Below, one piece after another: positions 9,285-17,135 of a stretch of DNA of 64,000 nucleotides. The DNA is from DAIQRJ01 sp963708795. GTDB lineage: Bacteria; Actinomycetota; Actinomycetes; Propionibacteriales; DAIQRJ01. Under the pieces are notes generated by a model that was not told the origin of the DNA, did no database searches, and was given only the letters and a program-made list of their open reading frames with translations. The number at the start of each line of letters is the position of its first letter. Position 1 is the stretch's first letter. The stretch spans positions 1 to 64,000 of the forward strand of contig CAVPUH010000002.1 of the NCBI GenBank assembly GCA_963708795.1, read 5' to 3'. The position numbers were made by a program, and so were the translations under genes.

Positions 9285-10151
9285 ATGTCGATCCCCTCAG
9301 CTCGAGCGGTGCACTCGCCGTATTCCGACCCCGGCCGGTACGCCGGACTCCTGGGAGCGCTCCCCACCGAACTCGAGGCCCTGTGCCAGACGAGCCGGAA
9401 CGTGATCGCGCACTACCGCGCCGAGCTGCCGGACCTGCCCGAGGACCGGTGGCCGGAGATCGACAGCCGATGGCTCGCGGCGATCCTGACCGTCGATCAG
9501 GAGCGCAATCCGTTCCCGCTGACCGAGCCGCGGCCGGTGCCGGCGCGCGTGGCCGGATGCTGTCGCGACCACTCGCTGTTCCTGATCGCGGCGCTGCGTG
9601 AACAGGGCGTTCCGGCCCGCAGCCGGGTCGGGTTCGCGGGCTATTTCAGTCCGGGCTACCACCACGACCACGTCGTCGTCGAGCGGTGGGAGGACAACCA
9701 CTGGATGCGGACCGATCCCGAACTCGCGGCCGGCTCGCGCGACTTCGACGTCCGCGACATGCCGACCGGCCTCGGGTCGCCGTTCGAGACGGCCGCCGAG
9801 GTGTGGACGGCTCACCGCGCCGGCGGGCTCGACGCGAGCACCTACGGCGTGTTCCCGGGTTCGGAGTTCTCCGGACCCGACTTCGTCCACGGCTACGTGG
9901 TGTTCGAGCTGGCCCATCGGATGGGTGACGAACTGCTCCTGTGGGATGAGTGGGGAATCACGGACGACATGTCACAGCATGACCTGGTCGACGAGATCGC
10001 GGCCCTGCTGATTCGGGCCGACGCCGGAGACACCGATGCCGAGGACGAACTCGAGCAGCGCTACCGGGACGACGACCGGTTGCACCCGGGCCGATCCGTC
10101 GTCCAGCACTCGCCCTTCGGCCTGCCCGACGTGACCGTCGAGCTCCACTGA
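9285..10151 (+). CDS. transglutaminase-like domain protein
   Basis: A 288-residue cytosolic protein from the ATG at 9285. The papain-like core is visible as GCCRDHSLFLIAALREQGVP (about residues 90-109, nucleophile Cys in CCRDH), followed by YHHDHVVVERW with the catalytic His and MRTDPEL with the Asp, the usual Cys-His-Asp triad. Such proteins are cysteine peptidases, amidases or cross-linking enzymes; the substrate is unknown. There is no signal peptide. It stands alone, followed by about 150 bp and then the promoter of the SAM-IV leader. Confidence 0.75.
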   Translation: MSIPSARAVHSPYSDPGRYAGLLGALPTELEALCQTSRNVIAHYRAELPDLPEDRWPEIDSRWLAAILTVDQERNPFPLTEPRPVPARVAGCCRDHSLFLIAALREQGVPARSRVGFAGYFSPGYHHDHVVVERWEDNHWMRTDPELAAGSRDFDVRDMPTGLGSPFETAAEVWTAHRAGGLDASTYGVFPGSEFSGPDFVHGYVVFELAHRMGDELLLWDEWGITDDMSQHDLVDEIAALLIRADAGDTDAEDELEQRYRDDDRLHPGRSVVQHSPFGLPDVTVELH

Positions 10152-10305
10152 CCCGAAACGACGGCACCTCCGCCGCTTTCGACGCTTCACTCGCCAATCG
10201 ACCCGACCTGCCGTCGAGTCGGGCGGCCATTCCGGGCAATTCCTAGTTTTCAACCCGGGATTTCGGTCAATCTGGATCACCATACGAGACAGCGAATACT
10301 CCTCC

Positions 10306-10335
10306 TTGACGGTCCGGCTCACGAGAGCGACTGTT
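10306..10335 (+). promoter_or_regulatory. candidate promoter of the SAM-IV leader RNA
   Basis: A TTGACG hexamer at 10306-10311 lies 17 bp before a weak -10-like GACTGT (10329-10334), which would start the transcript near 10341, exactly where the riboswitch begins. The preceding stretch 10230-10300 is AT-rich for this genome. The -10 match is poor, so this is tentative. Confidence 0.4.
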
Positions 10336-10341
10336 GAAACA

Positions 10342-10454
10342 GGTCATGAGTGTCAGCGCACAGCCCCGGCTTGCTGACCGGCAACCCTCCACCACGGTGG
10401 GGTGCCCCGGGTGACGACCTGGTCCGGCCACCCCGGTCGGGCAAGCGTGGGGCC
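10342..10454 (+). ncRNA. SAM-IV riboswitch
   Basis: The stretch matches the SAM-IV aptamer closely: GGTCATGAGTGTCAGCG, then GCCCCGGCTTGCTGACCGGC, AACCCTCC, a GGTGGGGTGCCCCGGGTGA block closing back to GACC, and a downstream hairpin followed by GGGCAAGCG, which forms the class-defining extra pseudoknot. SAM-IV binds S-adenosylmethionine and is known from Actinobacteria, usually in front of methionine or sulfur genes. Here it is followed by a short coding leader and then cysteine dioxygenase. No obvious intrinsic terminator follows, so control may act on translation. The direction of the switch cannot be told from sequence. Confidence 0.92.
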
Positions 10455-10482
10455 TCCAGGTCCCGTACCGGAGGCGACCGAC

Positions 10483-10641
10483 ATGCAGACCATCACGAGC
10501 CCGCCGATGACCCGGCGGCGTCATATCGACCTGGCCAGAGCGACGAGCACAAGGTGTCAGCCAGCTGATACCCGTGCCCGTTTCCCCGCTCTCGGAAGGC
10601 TCGACCATGACCACGAACTTCTCACCGGACGTCCGCTCTGA
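10483..10641 (+). CDS. putative cysteine-type leader peptide between riboswitch and cysteine dioxygenase
   Basis: A 52-codon ORF with a very good ribosome site (GGAGG at 10470-10474, 8 nt before the ATG at 10483). An in-frame second ATG at 10507 begins MTRRRHIDLARATSTRC. This resembles the short actinobacterial sulfur leader peptides, with an Arg-rich start, an H-[VI]-D-L core and a Cys near the end. Unlike most of them it does not stop after the Cys; it runs on and ends 35 nt inside the cysteine dioxygenase gene, whose start at 10607 it overlaps in another frame. Ribosome progress through the Cys codon could thus couple to dioxygenase translation. The peptide itself probably has no function. 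Confidence 0.55.
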   Translation: MQTITSPPMTRRRHIDLARATSTRCQPADTRARFPALGRLDHDHELLTGRPL

Positions 10642-11170
10642 CCACGCCCTGGCCGGCCGCCTCGCGTCCTCGATTCGGCACGCCGCGACCGACCCGCGTC
10701 CCGCGGGTGCCTCCGACTACACCCGACCCGACGCCCTGAGCCGGCTCGTCCTCTCGGTCGCGGCTCGTCCGACCGTGTGGCGTGATCTGGTGGCGTTCGG
10801 AGAGACCGAGCGCTACTGGGCCAGGCTCGAATCGCCGGCCGACGTCGACCTCTGGCTGCTCACCTGGCTGCCCAGCCAGGGCACCGAGCTCCACGACCAC
10901 GGTGACTCGGCGGCAGCGTTCGTCGTCGTGGGCGGAGCCGTCACCGAAGCCAGGGTGCGCGACGGGGCCATCGAGGATCGCGTCCTGCATCAGGGGCACG
11001 TGCGGACGGTCGAGCGCGGCGTCGTCCACGACGTCCGCAACACCGGGAACGAGCCGGCGATCAGCATCCACGCCTACTCACCGAGACTGACGTCCATGAC
11101 GTTCTACGACGTGACCTCCGACGGCCTGGTGCCCCAGCGCACTGTCGAGACCGACGAGCCCGAACTGTGA
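10607..11170 (+). CDS. cysteine dioxygenase type I (cupin)
   Basis: A 187-residue protein from the ATG at 10607 (GGAAGG upstream). Cysteine dioxygenase uses Fe(II) and O2 to oxidise cysteine to cysteine sulfinate, the first step of cysteine catabolism to sulfite and pyruvate or taurine. The cupin metal site is visible as ELHDHGDSAAAF (two of the three His, about residues 96-107), with VERGVVHDVRN supplying the third. WLLTWLPSQGT before it is typical of bacterial members. It shares an operon with the rhodanese gene (4-bp overlap) and is preceded by a SAM-IV riboswitch and a leader ORF, which point to sulfur-dependent control. Confidence 0.88.
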   Translation: MTTNFSPDVRSDHALAGRLASSIRHAATDPRPAGASDYTRPDALSRLVLSVAARPTVWRDLVAFGETERYWARLESPADVDLWLLTWLPSQGTELHDHGDSAAAFVVVGGAVTEARVRDGAIEDRVLHQGHVRTVERGVVHDVRNTGNEPAISIHAYSPRLTSMTFYDVTSDGLVPQRTVETDEPEL

Positions 11171-11589
11171 CAGCACCGGGGACCGACGGCGGGGCCAGCC
11201 GGATCGACGCACGGCTGGCGGCGGCACGCGCCCGGATCGAGCGGCTCGAACCGTCGGCGGCGGAGAGCCGTCACGCGAGCGGTCATCTCCTGGTCGACAT
11301 CCGTCCACGCGACCAGCGGCGGCGGGAGGGCGAGATCCCCGGCAGCGTCGTGATCGAGCGCAACGTCCTGGAGTGGCGGCTCGACCCGACGTCGGACGCT
11401 CGGATCATCGAGCTCGCCGCCACCACACCGGTGATCGTCTTCTGCCAGCAGGGCTACACATCGAGCCTCGCCGCCGCCGATGTGCTCGACCTCGGCCGAG
11501 AGGCCGCCGACCTGGCCGGCGGCTTCCAGGCGTGGCGAGCGGCCGGGCTCCCGACCGTGGCTGGTGGCCGTCCGGCCGACTACGCCTGA
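11167..11589 (+). CDS. rhodanese-like sulfurtransferase
   Basis: A 140-residue single-domain rhodanese from the GTG at 11167, whose start overlaps the stop of cysteine dioxygenase (GTGA), so the two are translationally coupled. The active-site loop is VIVFCQQGYTSSLAA with the persulfide-forming Cys at about residue 95, and LLVDIRPRDQRRREGEIPGS gives the conserved N-terminal CH2A-like region. It probably handles sulfane sulfur or sulfite arising from cysteine breakdown (inference from the pairing). Its 3' end overlaps the convergent sulfatase gene by 10 bp. Confidence 0.88.
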   Translation: MTAPGTDGGASRIDARLAAARARIERLEPSAAESRHASGHLLVDIRPRDQRRREGEIPGSVVIERNVLEWRLDPTSDARIIELAATTPVIVFCQQGYTSSLAAADVLDLGREAADLAGGFQAWRAAGLPTVAGGRPADYA

Positions 11590-13028
11590 GCCAGCCCGGC
11601 CGAGGCCTCGACGTCGGCCACCCAGGCCGCGTGCCGCGCGGCGAGCTCGGCGACGATCTCGGGCCGTTCCGCACTGAGGTCGGTCGTCTCGCCTGGATCG
11701 GCGATCAGGTCCGTGAGCCGGACGCCGTCGCCCGGATCGGCGTGCTCCACGACACGGAGCCCGTCCGCCATCGGCGACGACCCGTCGGTCGAGCTGAGCT
11801 TCCAACGCCCGGCGCGAACGGCCCAGGCGAACCCGATGTCCCAGTGCAGTTCGGCATGCCCGGTATGTTCGCGATCCGGCGACGGTTCTACCCCTGCTGA
11901 TACGTCGGCTGCACGCCAGAGGGCGAACTGGTCCAGGCCGTCGGCGTCCGCGTAGGCGGATGCCTCCGCACCCGCGGCAGCGAGCAGCGACGGGTACAGG
12001 TCCATCGAGCTGACCACGCCGTCGGACCGCCGCCCGCCGGCGATGCCGCCGGCCGGCCAGCGAACGAGGAACGGAACCCGTATTCCCCCTTCCCACAAGG
12101 TGTACTTGGTCCCGCGCAACGGGGTGTTGTCAGCGTAGTTACACGTCGAGCCGCCGTTGTCGGTGAGATACACGACGATCGTGTCGTCGGCCAGACCCAG
12201 TCGATCCAGAGTGCCGGTGACCGCACCGATCTGGGTGTCCATCAGCTCGAGCTGGGCCAGGTAGTACTCCCGCCCGTGCTCGAGATTCGGGGTGATCACG
12301 CCGTCGTACCAGTCCTGGTAGTCCGGCACCGAGTCGCCCTGCCAGTCGCCCATGCCGGGAAGGCCGCGTCGCTTCAGCTCCTCGGCCGGCAACTGCCAAC
12401 AGAAGTTGTGCACGGCGTTGAAGCAGAGTTGGAGATAGAACGGTTCGTCGGCGTGACGGGTGACGAAGTCGCAGGCGCGACGGCCGAGCTCGTCGGTCAG
12501 GAATCCCTCGAGCGCGACCGGATCATCGCCCTCGAGCATCGGCTGGACCGCCATGCGCCAGGCGGCTTCGGGTCCGTACTCCTGCACGGCGGCGTCGGAG
12601 TGGTGCAGGTAGTTCAGCCGGCCCATCTGCTGGCCGGCCAGCCCGTAGTACGCCTCCGCGAACCCGTGGTGCGGAGGGCAGCCGCGATCTCCGACGTCCT
12701 CCTTGCCGTAGTGCACCTTGCCGAGGTAGCCGGTGACGTAGCCGAGGTCGGCGAACTGCTCGGCGATCGACGGGTACGCCTCGGGAAAGGACGCGTCGCC
12801 GAACCAGTGGACGCCCCACCGGGCCTGGTAGCGGCCCGCGATGAGACCGGCCCGCGACGGCGAGCAGACCGGCGCCGTGACGTACGCGTTCGTGCACTCG
12901 ACCCCGTCCGCAGCCAGTGCATCGAGGTGCGGCGTGACGACGTCCGGGTGGACGCCGCAGCTTCCGCGGTCGGCGTAACCGTGGTCGTCGGACAGGATGA
13001 CGACGACGTTCGGTCGCCTGGCGCTCAC
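11580..13028 (-). CDS. sulfatase (arylsulfatase A-like, formylglycine type)
   Basis: A 482-residue hydrolase from the GTG at 13028, which overlaps the stop of the upstream small membrane protein. It begins RRPNVVVILSDDHGYAD, with the paired Asp of the metal site. The formylglycine signature APVCSPSRAGLIAGR (Cys in C-x-P-S-R at about residue 55) is complete, so maturation needs a formylglycine-generating enzyme, not seen in the window. Later sulfatase motifs include GYLGKVHYGKED and VYLTDNGGS. There is no signal peptide, so it is probably cytoplasmic, releasing sulfate from sulfate esters. Placing it next to cysteine and mycothiol genes suggests a sulfur-scavenging role, but this is inference. 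Confidence 0.88.
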   Translation of the reverse strand: MSARRPNVVVILSDDHGYADRGSCGVHPDVVTPHLDALAADGVECTNAYVTAPVCSPSRAGLIAGRYQARWGVHWFGDASFPEAYPSIAEQFADLGYVTGYLGKVHYGKEDVGDRGCPPHHGFAEAYYGLAGQQMGRLNYLHHSDAAVQEYGPEAAWRMAVQPMLEGDDPVALEGFLTDELGRRACDFVTRHADEPFYLQLCFNAVHNFCWQLPAEELKRRGLPGMGDWQGDSVPDYQDWYDGVITPNLEHGREYYLAQLELMDTQIGAVTGTLDRLGLADDTIVVYLTDNGGSTCNYADNTPLRGTKYTLWEGGIRVPFLVRWPAGGIAGGRRSDGVVSSMDLYPSLLAAAGAEASAYADADGLDQFALWRAADVSAGVEPSPDREHTGHAELHWDIGFAWAVRAGRWKLSSTDGSSPMADGLRVVEHADPGDGVRLTDLIADPGETTDLSAERPEIVAELAARHAAWVADVEASAGLAQA

Positions 13029-13399
13029 GTTGCCTCGGAGCCGGACCCGGTCTCGCCGGCGGTGACGTCTGGGGAACCGGCCGATGGCGTCGATCGGGGT
13101 GCGATGGGCGCAGCCTGCTCGGCCGCCGGACCGCCCGCACTCGGGCCTACCCTGCGCCGTTGCGCCGACCGGGCAGCCAGCTTCGCCGCCGTACCCGGCC
13201 GGGCGGTCCCGGCCGCCACGTCCGCCTTGGCCAGCTCCTCCTCGGTCGGCAGGTGCACCTTGTCGATCTGGTGGTTCATGTTGCGCCACAGGAAGAACGT
13301 CGCGACACAGATGGCGAGGAACACCACAGTGCCTGCCACGCCCATCCCCGGCCAGGTGTCGGCCGGCGTGCCCGCGGCCAGGATCGTGGTCGACGTCAT
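13025..13399 (-). CDS. small single-pass membrane protein, function unknown
   Basis: A 124-residue protein with one transmembrane helix (VAGTVVFLAICVATFFLW, about residues 21-38). A charged segment NMNHQIDKVHLPTEEELAKA follows, then a low-complexity Ala/Pro/Ser tail. It lies between mca (upstream, same strand) and the sulfatase, whose start codon it overlaps. Small membrane proteins of this shape are common beside mca in actinobacteria; no function is assigned. Confidence 0.65.
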   Translation of the reverse strand: MTSTTILAAGTPADTWPGMGVAGTVVFLAICVATFFLWRNMNHQIDKVHLPTEEELAKADVAAGTARPGTAAKLAARSAQRRRVGPSAGGPAAEQAAPIAPRSTPSAGSPDVTAGETGSGSEAT

Positions 13400-13421
13400 C
13401 GTCGGTCCCGCCTCCGATCGG

Positions 13422-14360
13422 TCATCCCGCTGCGCTCGTCACGGTCAGGTCAGCGGTGTCGTTCGCGCGGATGCCCAGGAAGAGATCGTCCTCGGGCACG
13501 TCCACATCCACCAAGGTACGGGCCAACTCGTAGTCCTCGGTCGGCCACGCCTGCTGCTGGAGCTCGATCGGCACGCCGAACCACGAACCCGTCGGGTCGA
13601 TCTGGGTGGCGTGGGCGATCAGGGCGGCGTCACGTGCCGCGAAGTAGTCGCCGCAGGGCACGTGCGTGGTCACCCGGGCCTCCTGCTCGGGGTCGCGCTT
13701 CCACTTGGCCAACCGCTCCGCGTACGGGGAATCGAGCCCGCGCGCGATCATCGCGTCGTTGAGCGCCGACGTCTTCGCCCAGCTGTGGGATCGGTGGTAG
13801 TAGAGCTTGAGCGGTTGCCAGGGCGTCCCTGCCTCGGGGTAGCGCTCCGGATCGCCGGCCGCCTCGAAGGCCGCCACCGACACCTCGTGGCACCTGATGT
13901 GGTCGGGGTGGGGGTAGCCGCCGTTCTCGTCGTAGGTGGTCATCACGTGCGGGCGGAACCGCCGGACGATCTCCACCAGCCGGCCGGCGGACTCCTCGAG
14001 CGGGACCAGCGCGAAGCAGCCATCCGGCAGTGGCGGTTTCGGATCGCCCTCCGGCAGGCCGGAGTCGACGTAACCGAGCCACTCCTGATCCACCCCGAGG
14101 ATCTCCCTGGCCCGGTCCATTTCCGAGACCCGGATCGCGGCGATGTTGTCCCGCACCTCGGGTCGGTCCATGGCCGGATTGAGGATGCTGCCGCGCTCAC
14201 CGCCGGTGCACGTCACGACGAGAACCTCGACCCCCTCACGGGAGTATCTGATCGAACTCGCGGCACCCTTGCTGGACTCGTCGTCGGGATGAGCGTGCAC
14301 GTGCATGAGGCGCAGCGGCTCGTCCGGGCCGACGACCGAGGCATCTTCGATCGCAGTCAC
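13422..14360 (-). CDS. mca: mycothiol S-conjugate amidase
   Basis: A 312-residue zinc amidase from the GTG at 14360. It cleaves mycothiol S-conjugates to a mercapturic acid and GlcN-Ins, a detoxification step confined to mycothiol-making actinobacteria. The LmbE-family zinc site is visible: LMHVHAHPDDESSKG (about residues 17-31) and GGYPHPDHIRCHEV. CTGGERGSILNPA and YYHRSHSWAKTSALN are typical of Mca as against MshB. The DUF4307 gene diverges from it at 14469, the usual actinobacterial arrangement. Confidence 0.93.
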   Translation of the reverse strand: MTAIEDASVVGPDEPLRLMHVHAHPDDESSKGAASSIRYSREGVEVLVVTCTGGERGSILNPAMDRPEVRDNIAAIRVSEMDRAREILGVDQEWLGYVDSGLPEGDPKPPLPDGCFALVPLEESAGRLVEIVRRFRPHVMTTYDENGGYPHPDHIRCHEVSVAAFEAAGDPERYPEAGTPWQPLKLYYHRSHSWAKTSALNDAMIARGLDSPYAERLAKWKRDPEQEARVTTHVPCGDYFAARDAALIAHATQIDPTGSWFGVPIELQQQAWPTEDYELARTLVDVDVPEDDLFLGIRANDTADLTVTSAAG

Positions 14361-14468
14361 AACTCCTATCGTCGCGCACGCCTGCCGACCGCGCACGCAG
14401 GCCCGGGATGTGAGCAGTCCGGGTCTGCGGGGTGCCGTGCGTGTGGGAATCGATGGGAGGATCTCATC

Positions 14469-14879
14469 GTGACCACCGCACCCGCCACGGACGCCGGTCG
14501 GCAGCCACCGGCGAGCCGCCGGCGTCGAGCCGGCCGACCACCAGCGGGGCTGGTCGCCATCGGTGTCGTGATCGCCATCGCGGTGGCCTACGCACTCTGG
14601 GCCGGGGCCGCCGCCCTCCACCAACAGCCACTGGTCGGCACCGTGTCGCGTTATCAGGTCGTCTCGGACACCTCGGTGGACTACGGGCTGATCGTGACCG
14701 GGCCGGCCGGGGTGACGGTGCACTGCTCGGTGGTGGCCCGTGGCGACGACTACGCGATCGTCGGCCAGGACGAGCGCACGCTGACCCTCGACTCGACCGG
14801 CGAGGCTCACGGCAGCGGGTCCATCACGACGCTGCGGCACGCCGCCAACGCCGAAGCCGGAACCTGCGAGCAGGACTGA
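14469..14879 (+). CDS. DUF4307 family membrane-anchored protein
   Basis: A 136-residue protein from the GTG at 14469 (GGAGG upstream). A basic N-terminus is followed by one transmembrane helix (LVAIGVVIAIAVAYALWAG, about residues 35-53), then an extracytoplasmic beta-rich domain ending in EAGTCEQD. This matches the DUF4307 proteins found next to mca in many actinobacteria. No function is known; the neighbourhood suggests a link to thiol metabolism or the envelope. Confidence 0.8.
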   Translation: MTTAPATDAGRQPPASRRRRAGRPPAGLVAIGVVIAIAVAYALWAGAAALHQQPLVGTVSRYQVVSDTSVDYGLIVTGPAGVTVHCSVVARGDDYAIVGQDERTLTLDSTGEAHGSGSITTLRHAANAEAGTCEQD

Positions 14880-14959
14880 CGACGCCGCCCGCCTACCGAG
14901 CCCGCAGCGCCCTTGTCGGTCGCTTACCGAGGTGAGGATTGGTAACCTGAGTCTTTCCG

Positions 14960-14985
14960 CTCGGCTGGGGCTGGCTCCAGCCGAG
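14960..14985 (+). terminator. hairpin, possible terminator after the DUF4307 gene
   Basis: A perfect stem with 9-bp arms CTCGGCTGG and CCAGCCGAG around an 8-nt loop, followed by TTCTTGT. It lies 80 bp after the DUF4307 stop and 140 bp before greA. The T-run is weak, so it may instead belong to the greA leader. Confidence 0.45.
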
Positions 14986-15127
14986 TTCTTGTACGCCGTT
15001 TCTCACCACGCCCCGTGGCTCGGCGACGACGACCGACCACACGTGGCCGGGCCGCCGCCGCCATCACGCCGGCACCGCCGCACGACACGTCGTCGAGCGG
15101 ACTGTCCCACGAATCTGGAGCGCTACC

Positions 15128-15631
15128 GTGACGCAGCCTGTCGAGCAGAGCCAGGAGGTCTGGCTCACACCTGAGGCCTACGACAAACTCCGTGCCGAAC
15201 TCGAAGACCTCAAGGGCCGGGTCCGCAGCGAGCTGTCCCGCCGGATCGGCGAGGCGCGCGACGAAGGCGACCTCCGCGAGAACGGCGGCTACCAGGCCGC
15301 CAAGGAGGAGCAGGGCAAGGTCGAGGCCCGCATCCGGCAGCTCGACGGCATGCTCGAACGCGCGCGGGTCGGCGAGGCCGCCAACGACGGGCGCGTCGAG
15401 CCGGGCATGAAGGTGACGGTCACGTTCGTCGGTGATCCCGACCCGATGACGTTCCTCCTCGGCTCGCGCGAGATGGTCGGCGCCGGCGTGGACGTCGACG
15501 TCTACTCCCCGCAGTCACCGCTCGGTGCCGCCCTGTTGGGCAAGTACAAGGGCGACACCGCCACCTACTCCGCGCCGAACGGCAAGAGTGTCAGCGTCGA
15601 GATCCTCGACGCGGTGCCATTCGTCGGCTGA
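15128..15631 (+). CDS. greA: transcription elongation factor GreA
   Basis: A 167-residue factor from the GTG at 15128. GreA binds the RNA polymerase secondary channel and stimulates cleavage of the transcript in backtracked complexes. The N-terminal coiled coil carries the acidic tip in RDEGDLRENGGYQAAKEEQ (about residues 44-62) and the C-terminal FKBP-like domain runs to the end (VDVYSPQSPLGAALLGKYKGD). The start QEVWLTPEAYDKLRAEL matches actinobacterial GreA. It is monocistronic, ending in a strong terminator. Confidence 0.95.
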   Translation: MTQPVEQSQEVWLTPEAYDKLRAELEDLKGRVRSELSRRIGEARDEGDLRENGGYQAAKEEQGKVEARIRQLDGMLERARVGEAANDGRVEPGMKVTVTFVGDPDPMTFLLGSREMVGAGVDVDVYSPQSPLGAALLGKYKGDTATYSAPNGKSVSVEILDAVPFVG

Positions 15632-15660
15632 TCGCGCCGATCCGAAACAGCTACCACCGC

Positions 15661-15693
15661 ACGAAGCCCCGCCCGGTCCGGGCGGGGCTTCGT
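15661..15693 (+). terminator. strong intrinsic-type terminator after greA
   Basis: Perfect 14-bp arms (ACGAAGCCCCGCCC and its complement) around the loop GGTCC, followed by CGTTTC. It lies 30 bp after the greA stop and also 28 bp from the end of the convergent DUF2089 gene, so it could serve both strands. Confidence 0.8.
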
Positions 15694-15720
15694 CGTTTCG
15701 GACTGCCGTTCGGGCCGCGA

Positions 15721-16152
15721 TCAGCCCAGGAGCAGCCGTTCGGCCTCGTCGACGGCGAGTTCGCCGGCCGCGAGTCGCCGCAGGATCTCGTCGCGATCCT
15801 GCGCCTGCTCGCTGACCGGCGGGACCACGACGTCGGGCACGTCGCCCAGGCCGAGCCGGCCCAGCATGTCGGCGAACCGCTGCCGGGCGGTCGGGTAACT
15901 GACGCCGAGGTGTCGTTCGACCTCACGCATGTTCCCGCGACCGACGAGGAAGACCTCGAGCAGTGCCCGGTCGGCCGGGCCCAGCGCGCAGAACGCGCAC
16001 CCGGAGAAGACGCCGGACAGTTCAGACCCGCACGACGCGCAGCCCAGGCGCGTGACCTGGAGCCGCTCGCCGCAGACCGGGCAGTCCGACGGCGGCTGGT
16101 GCAGGTGGTGAGCGTCGTGCGACGACCTGGGACCCACGTCGGGCGAGCTCAC
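15721..16152 (-). CDS. DUF2089-like zinc-ribbon/HTH protein
   Basis: A 143-residue protein from the GTG at 16152, overlapping the stop of the gene upstream. Four cysteines form a zinc ribbon (CPVCGERLQVTRLGCASCGS, about residues 24-43), followed by FCALGPADRALLEVFLVGRGNMREVERHLGVSYPTARQRFADML, a helix-turn-helix typical of DUF2089 regulators. The C-terminal RDEILRRLAAGELAVDEAERLLLG is a short SHOCT/YvlB-like helix pair that also appears at the start of the neighbouring protein. It likely regulates, or partners with, the DUF4097-like gene; the target is unknown. Confidence 0.8.
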   Translation of the reverse strand: MSSPDVGPRSSHDAHHLHQPPSDCPVCGERLQVTRLGCASCGSELSGVFSGCAFCALGPADRALLEVFLVGRGNMREVERHLGVSYPTARQRFADMLGRLGLGDVPDVVVPPVSEQAQDRDEILRRLAAGELAVDEAERLLLG

Positions 16153-17135
16153 AGCGCCTCACGCACCGTCACGGCGCCCATCATGGCTTCGATCCGAACC
16201 GTGGCGCTGCCGGCGCCTTTGCCCACCAGCTTCTCGCCGGTGGCGGTGGCCTCGCCGTCCCACGTGAGCCGACCGAGCTGCACGTCGTTCGTGACCCGGG
16301 CGTCGGTGCCGATCAGCAGGTTGAGCTGCAGTGAGCCGGACTCGACCCGCAGCTTCGAGTCGCCCAGCGAGATGCCGCCCTCGACGGTGGCCGACCCGCC
16401 CTGGACGAGCAGGTCCAGCGGACCGGTGACGTCCCGCAGTTTCGCCGAGCCGGCGGTCACCCGCACGTGCGAGACCCGCGGCGCGCGCTCGATCGTGACG
16501 CTTCCAGCGGTCACCTCGATCTCGACCTCGAGGCGGGGGTTCACCTTGATGACGAGTTCCCTGGTCAGGTCGACAAAGCGTTCCTGGAGATCACGCAGGT
16601 TCGGCGTGCGGAGGGTGAAGTTGTCGAGCGTGGCCTGGAACTCGCCCTCGCTCGCGACGGTGAGGACGTCCCCCTCATGGCGCATCACGTGCGGGCCTTC
16701 GACGGCGACCGTGGCGAGGAAAGGCTCTCCGACGATGCGCACCCGGCGGCCCACCGCGCGCACACGCAGTCGGGTGGGACCGTTCGAGGCTCGGACGACG
16801 GGCTCCTGGTGAGCGGGGATCTCGGTCGTCGCCGGCCGGTCGTCGAGAACGTCGGGGACGGTCGCGTCCGCGGTGGCCGGCTCGGTCCCCGCCGGCTCGA
16901 CGCGGTCGGTCGAGCTCGAAGCCGCCTGTTCCGGACTCGTGAACTCGTCCGTACCGGTCGCTGACGCCGCTTCCTTCGGATCGGCATCCGTCGCGTGACC
17001 GGCGTGCTCGGCGTGTGCCCCGCCGGTGCGCTCGGCGAGCAGGTCGCTCGCCTGCTGGGGTGAGATCCGGCCGGCTGCGACGCCGTCCAGGATGTCGCGG
17101 ACGTCGTGGTCTGTTGACTCGCTCATGTCTGCCAT
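16149..17135 (-). CDS. DUF4097-like beta-strand-repeat protein with SHOCT-like N-terminus
   Basis: About 328 residues from the ATG at 17135 (an ATG at 17126 is also possible). The N-terminus DVRDILDGVAAGRISPQQASDLLAE is a short helical motif shared with the next gene. A long acidic, Pro/Ala-rich linker follows. The C-terminal 190 residues are repetitive beta-strands (VTAGSVTIERAPRVSHVRVT, VQGGSATVEGGISLGDSKLR) of the DUF4097/YvlB type, a right-handed beta-solenoid of unknown role. There is no signal peptide or membrane helix. The 4-bp overlap with the DUF2089 gene shows co-translation. Confidence 0.7.
   Translation of the reverse strand: MADMSESTDHDVRDILDGVAAGRISPQQASDLLAERTGGAHAEHAGHATDADPKEAASATGTDEFTSPEQAASSSTDRVEPAGTEPATADATVPDVLDDRPATTEIPAHQEPVVRASNGPTRLRVRAVGRRVRIVGEPFLATVAVEGPHVMRHEGDVLTVASEGEFQATLDNFTLRTPNLRDLQERFVDLTRELVIKVNPRLEVEIEVTAGSVTIERAPRVSHVRVTAGSAKLRDVTGPLDLLVQGGSATVEGGISLGDSKLRVESGSLQLNLLIGTDARVTNDVQLGRLTWDGEATATGEKLVGKGAGSATVRIEAMMGAVTVREAL

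Noticed and set aside
12276..14468. A very long plus-strand open frame before the DUF4307 gene
   Set aside because: It is antisense to the sulfatase and mca; only the part from 14469 on is a real protein.
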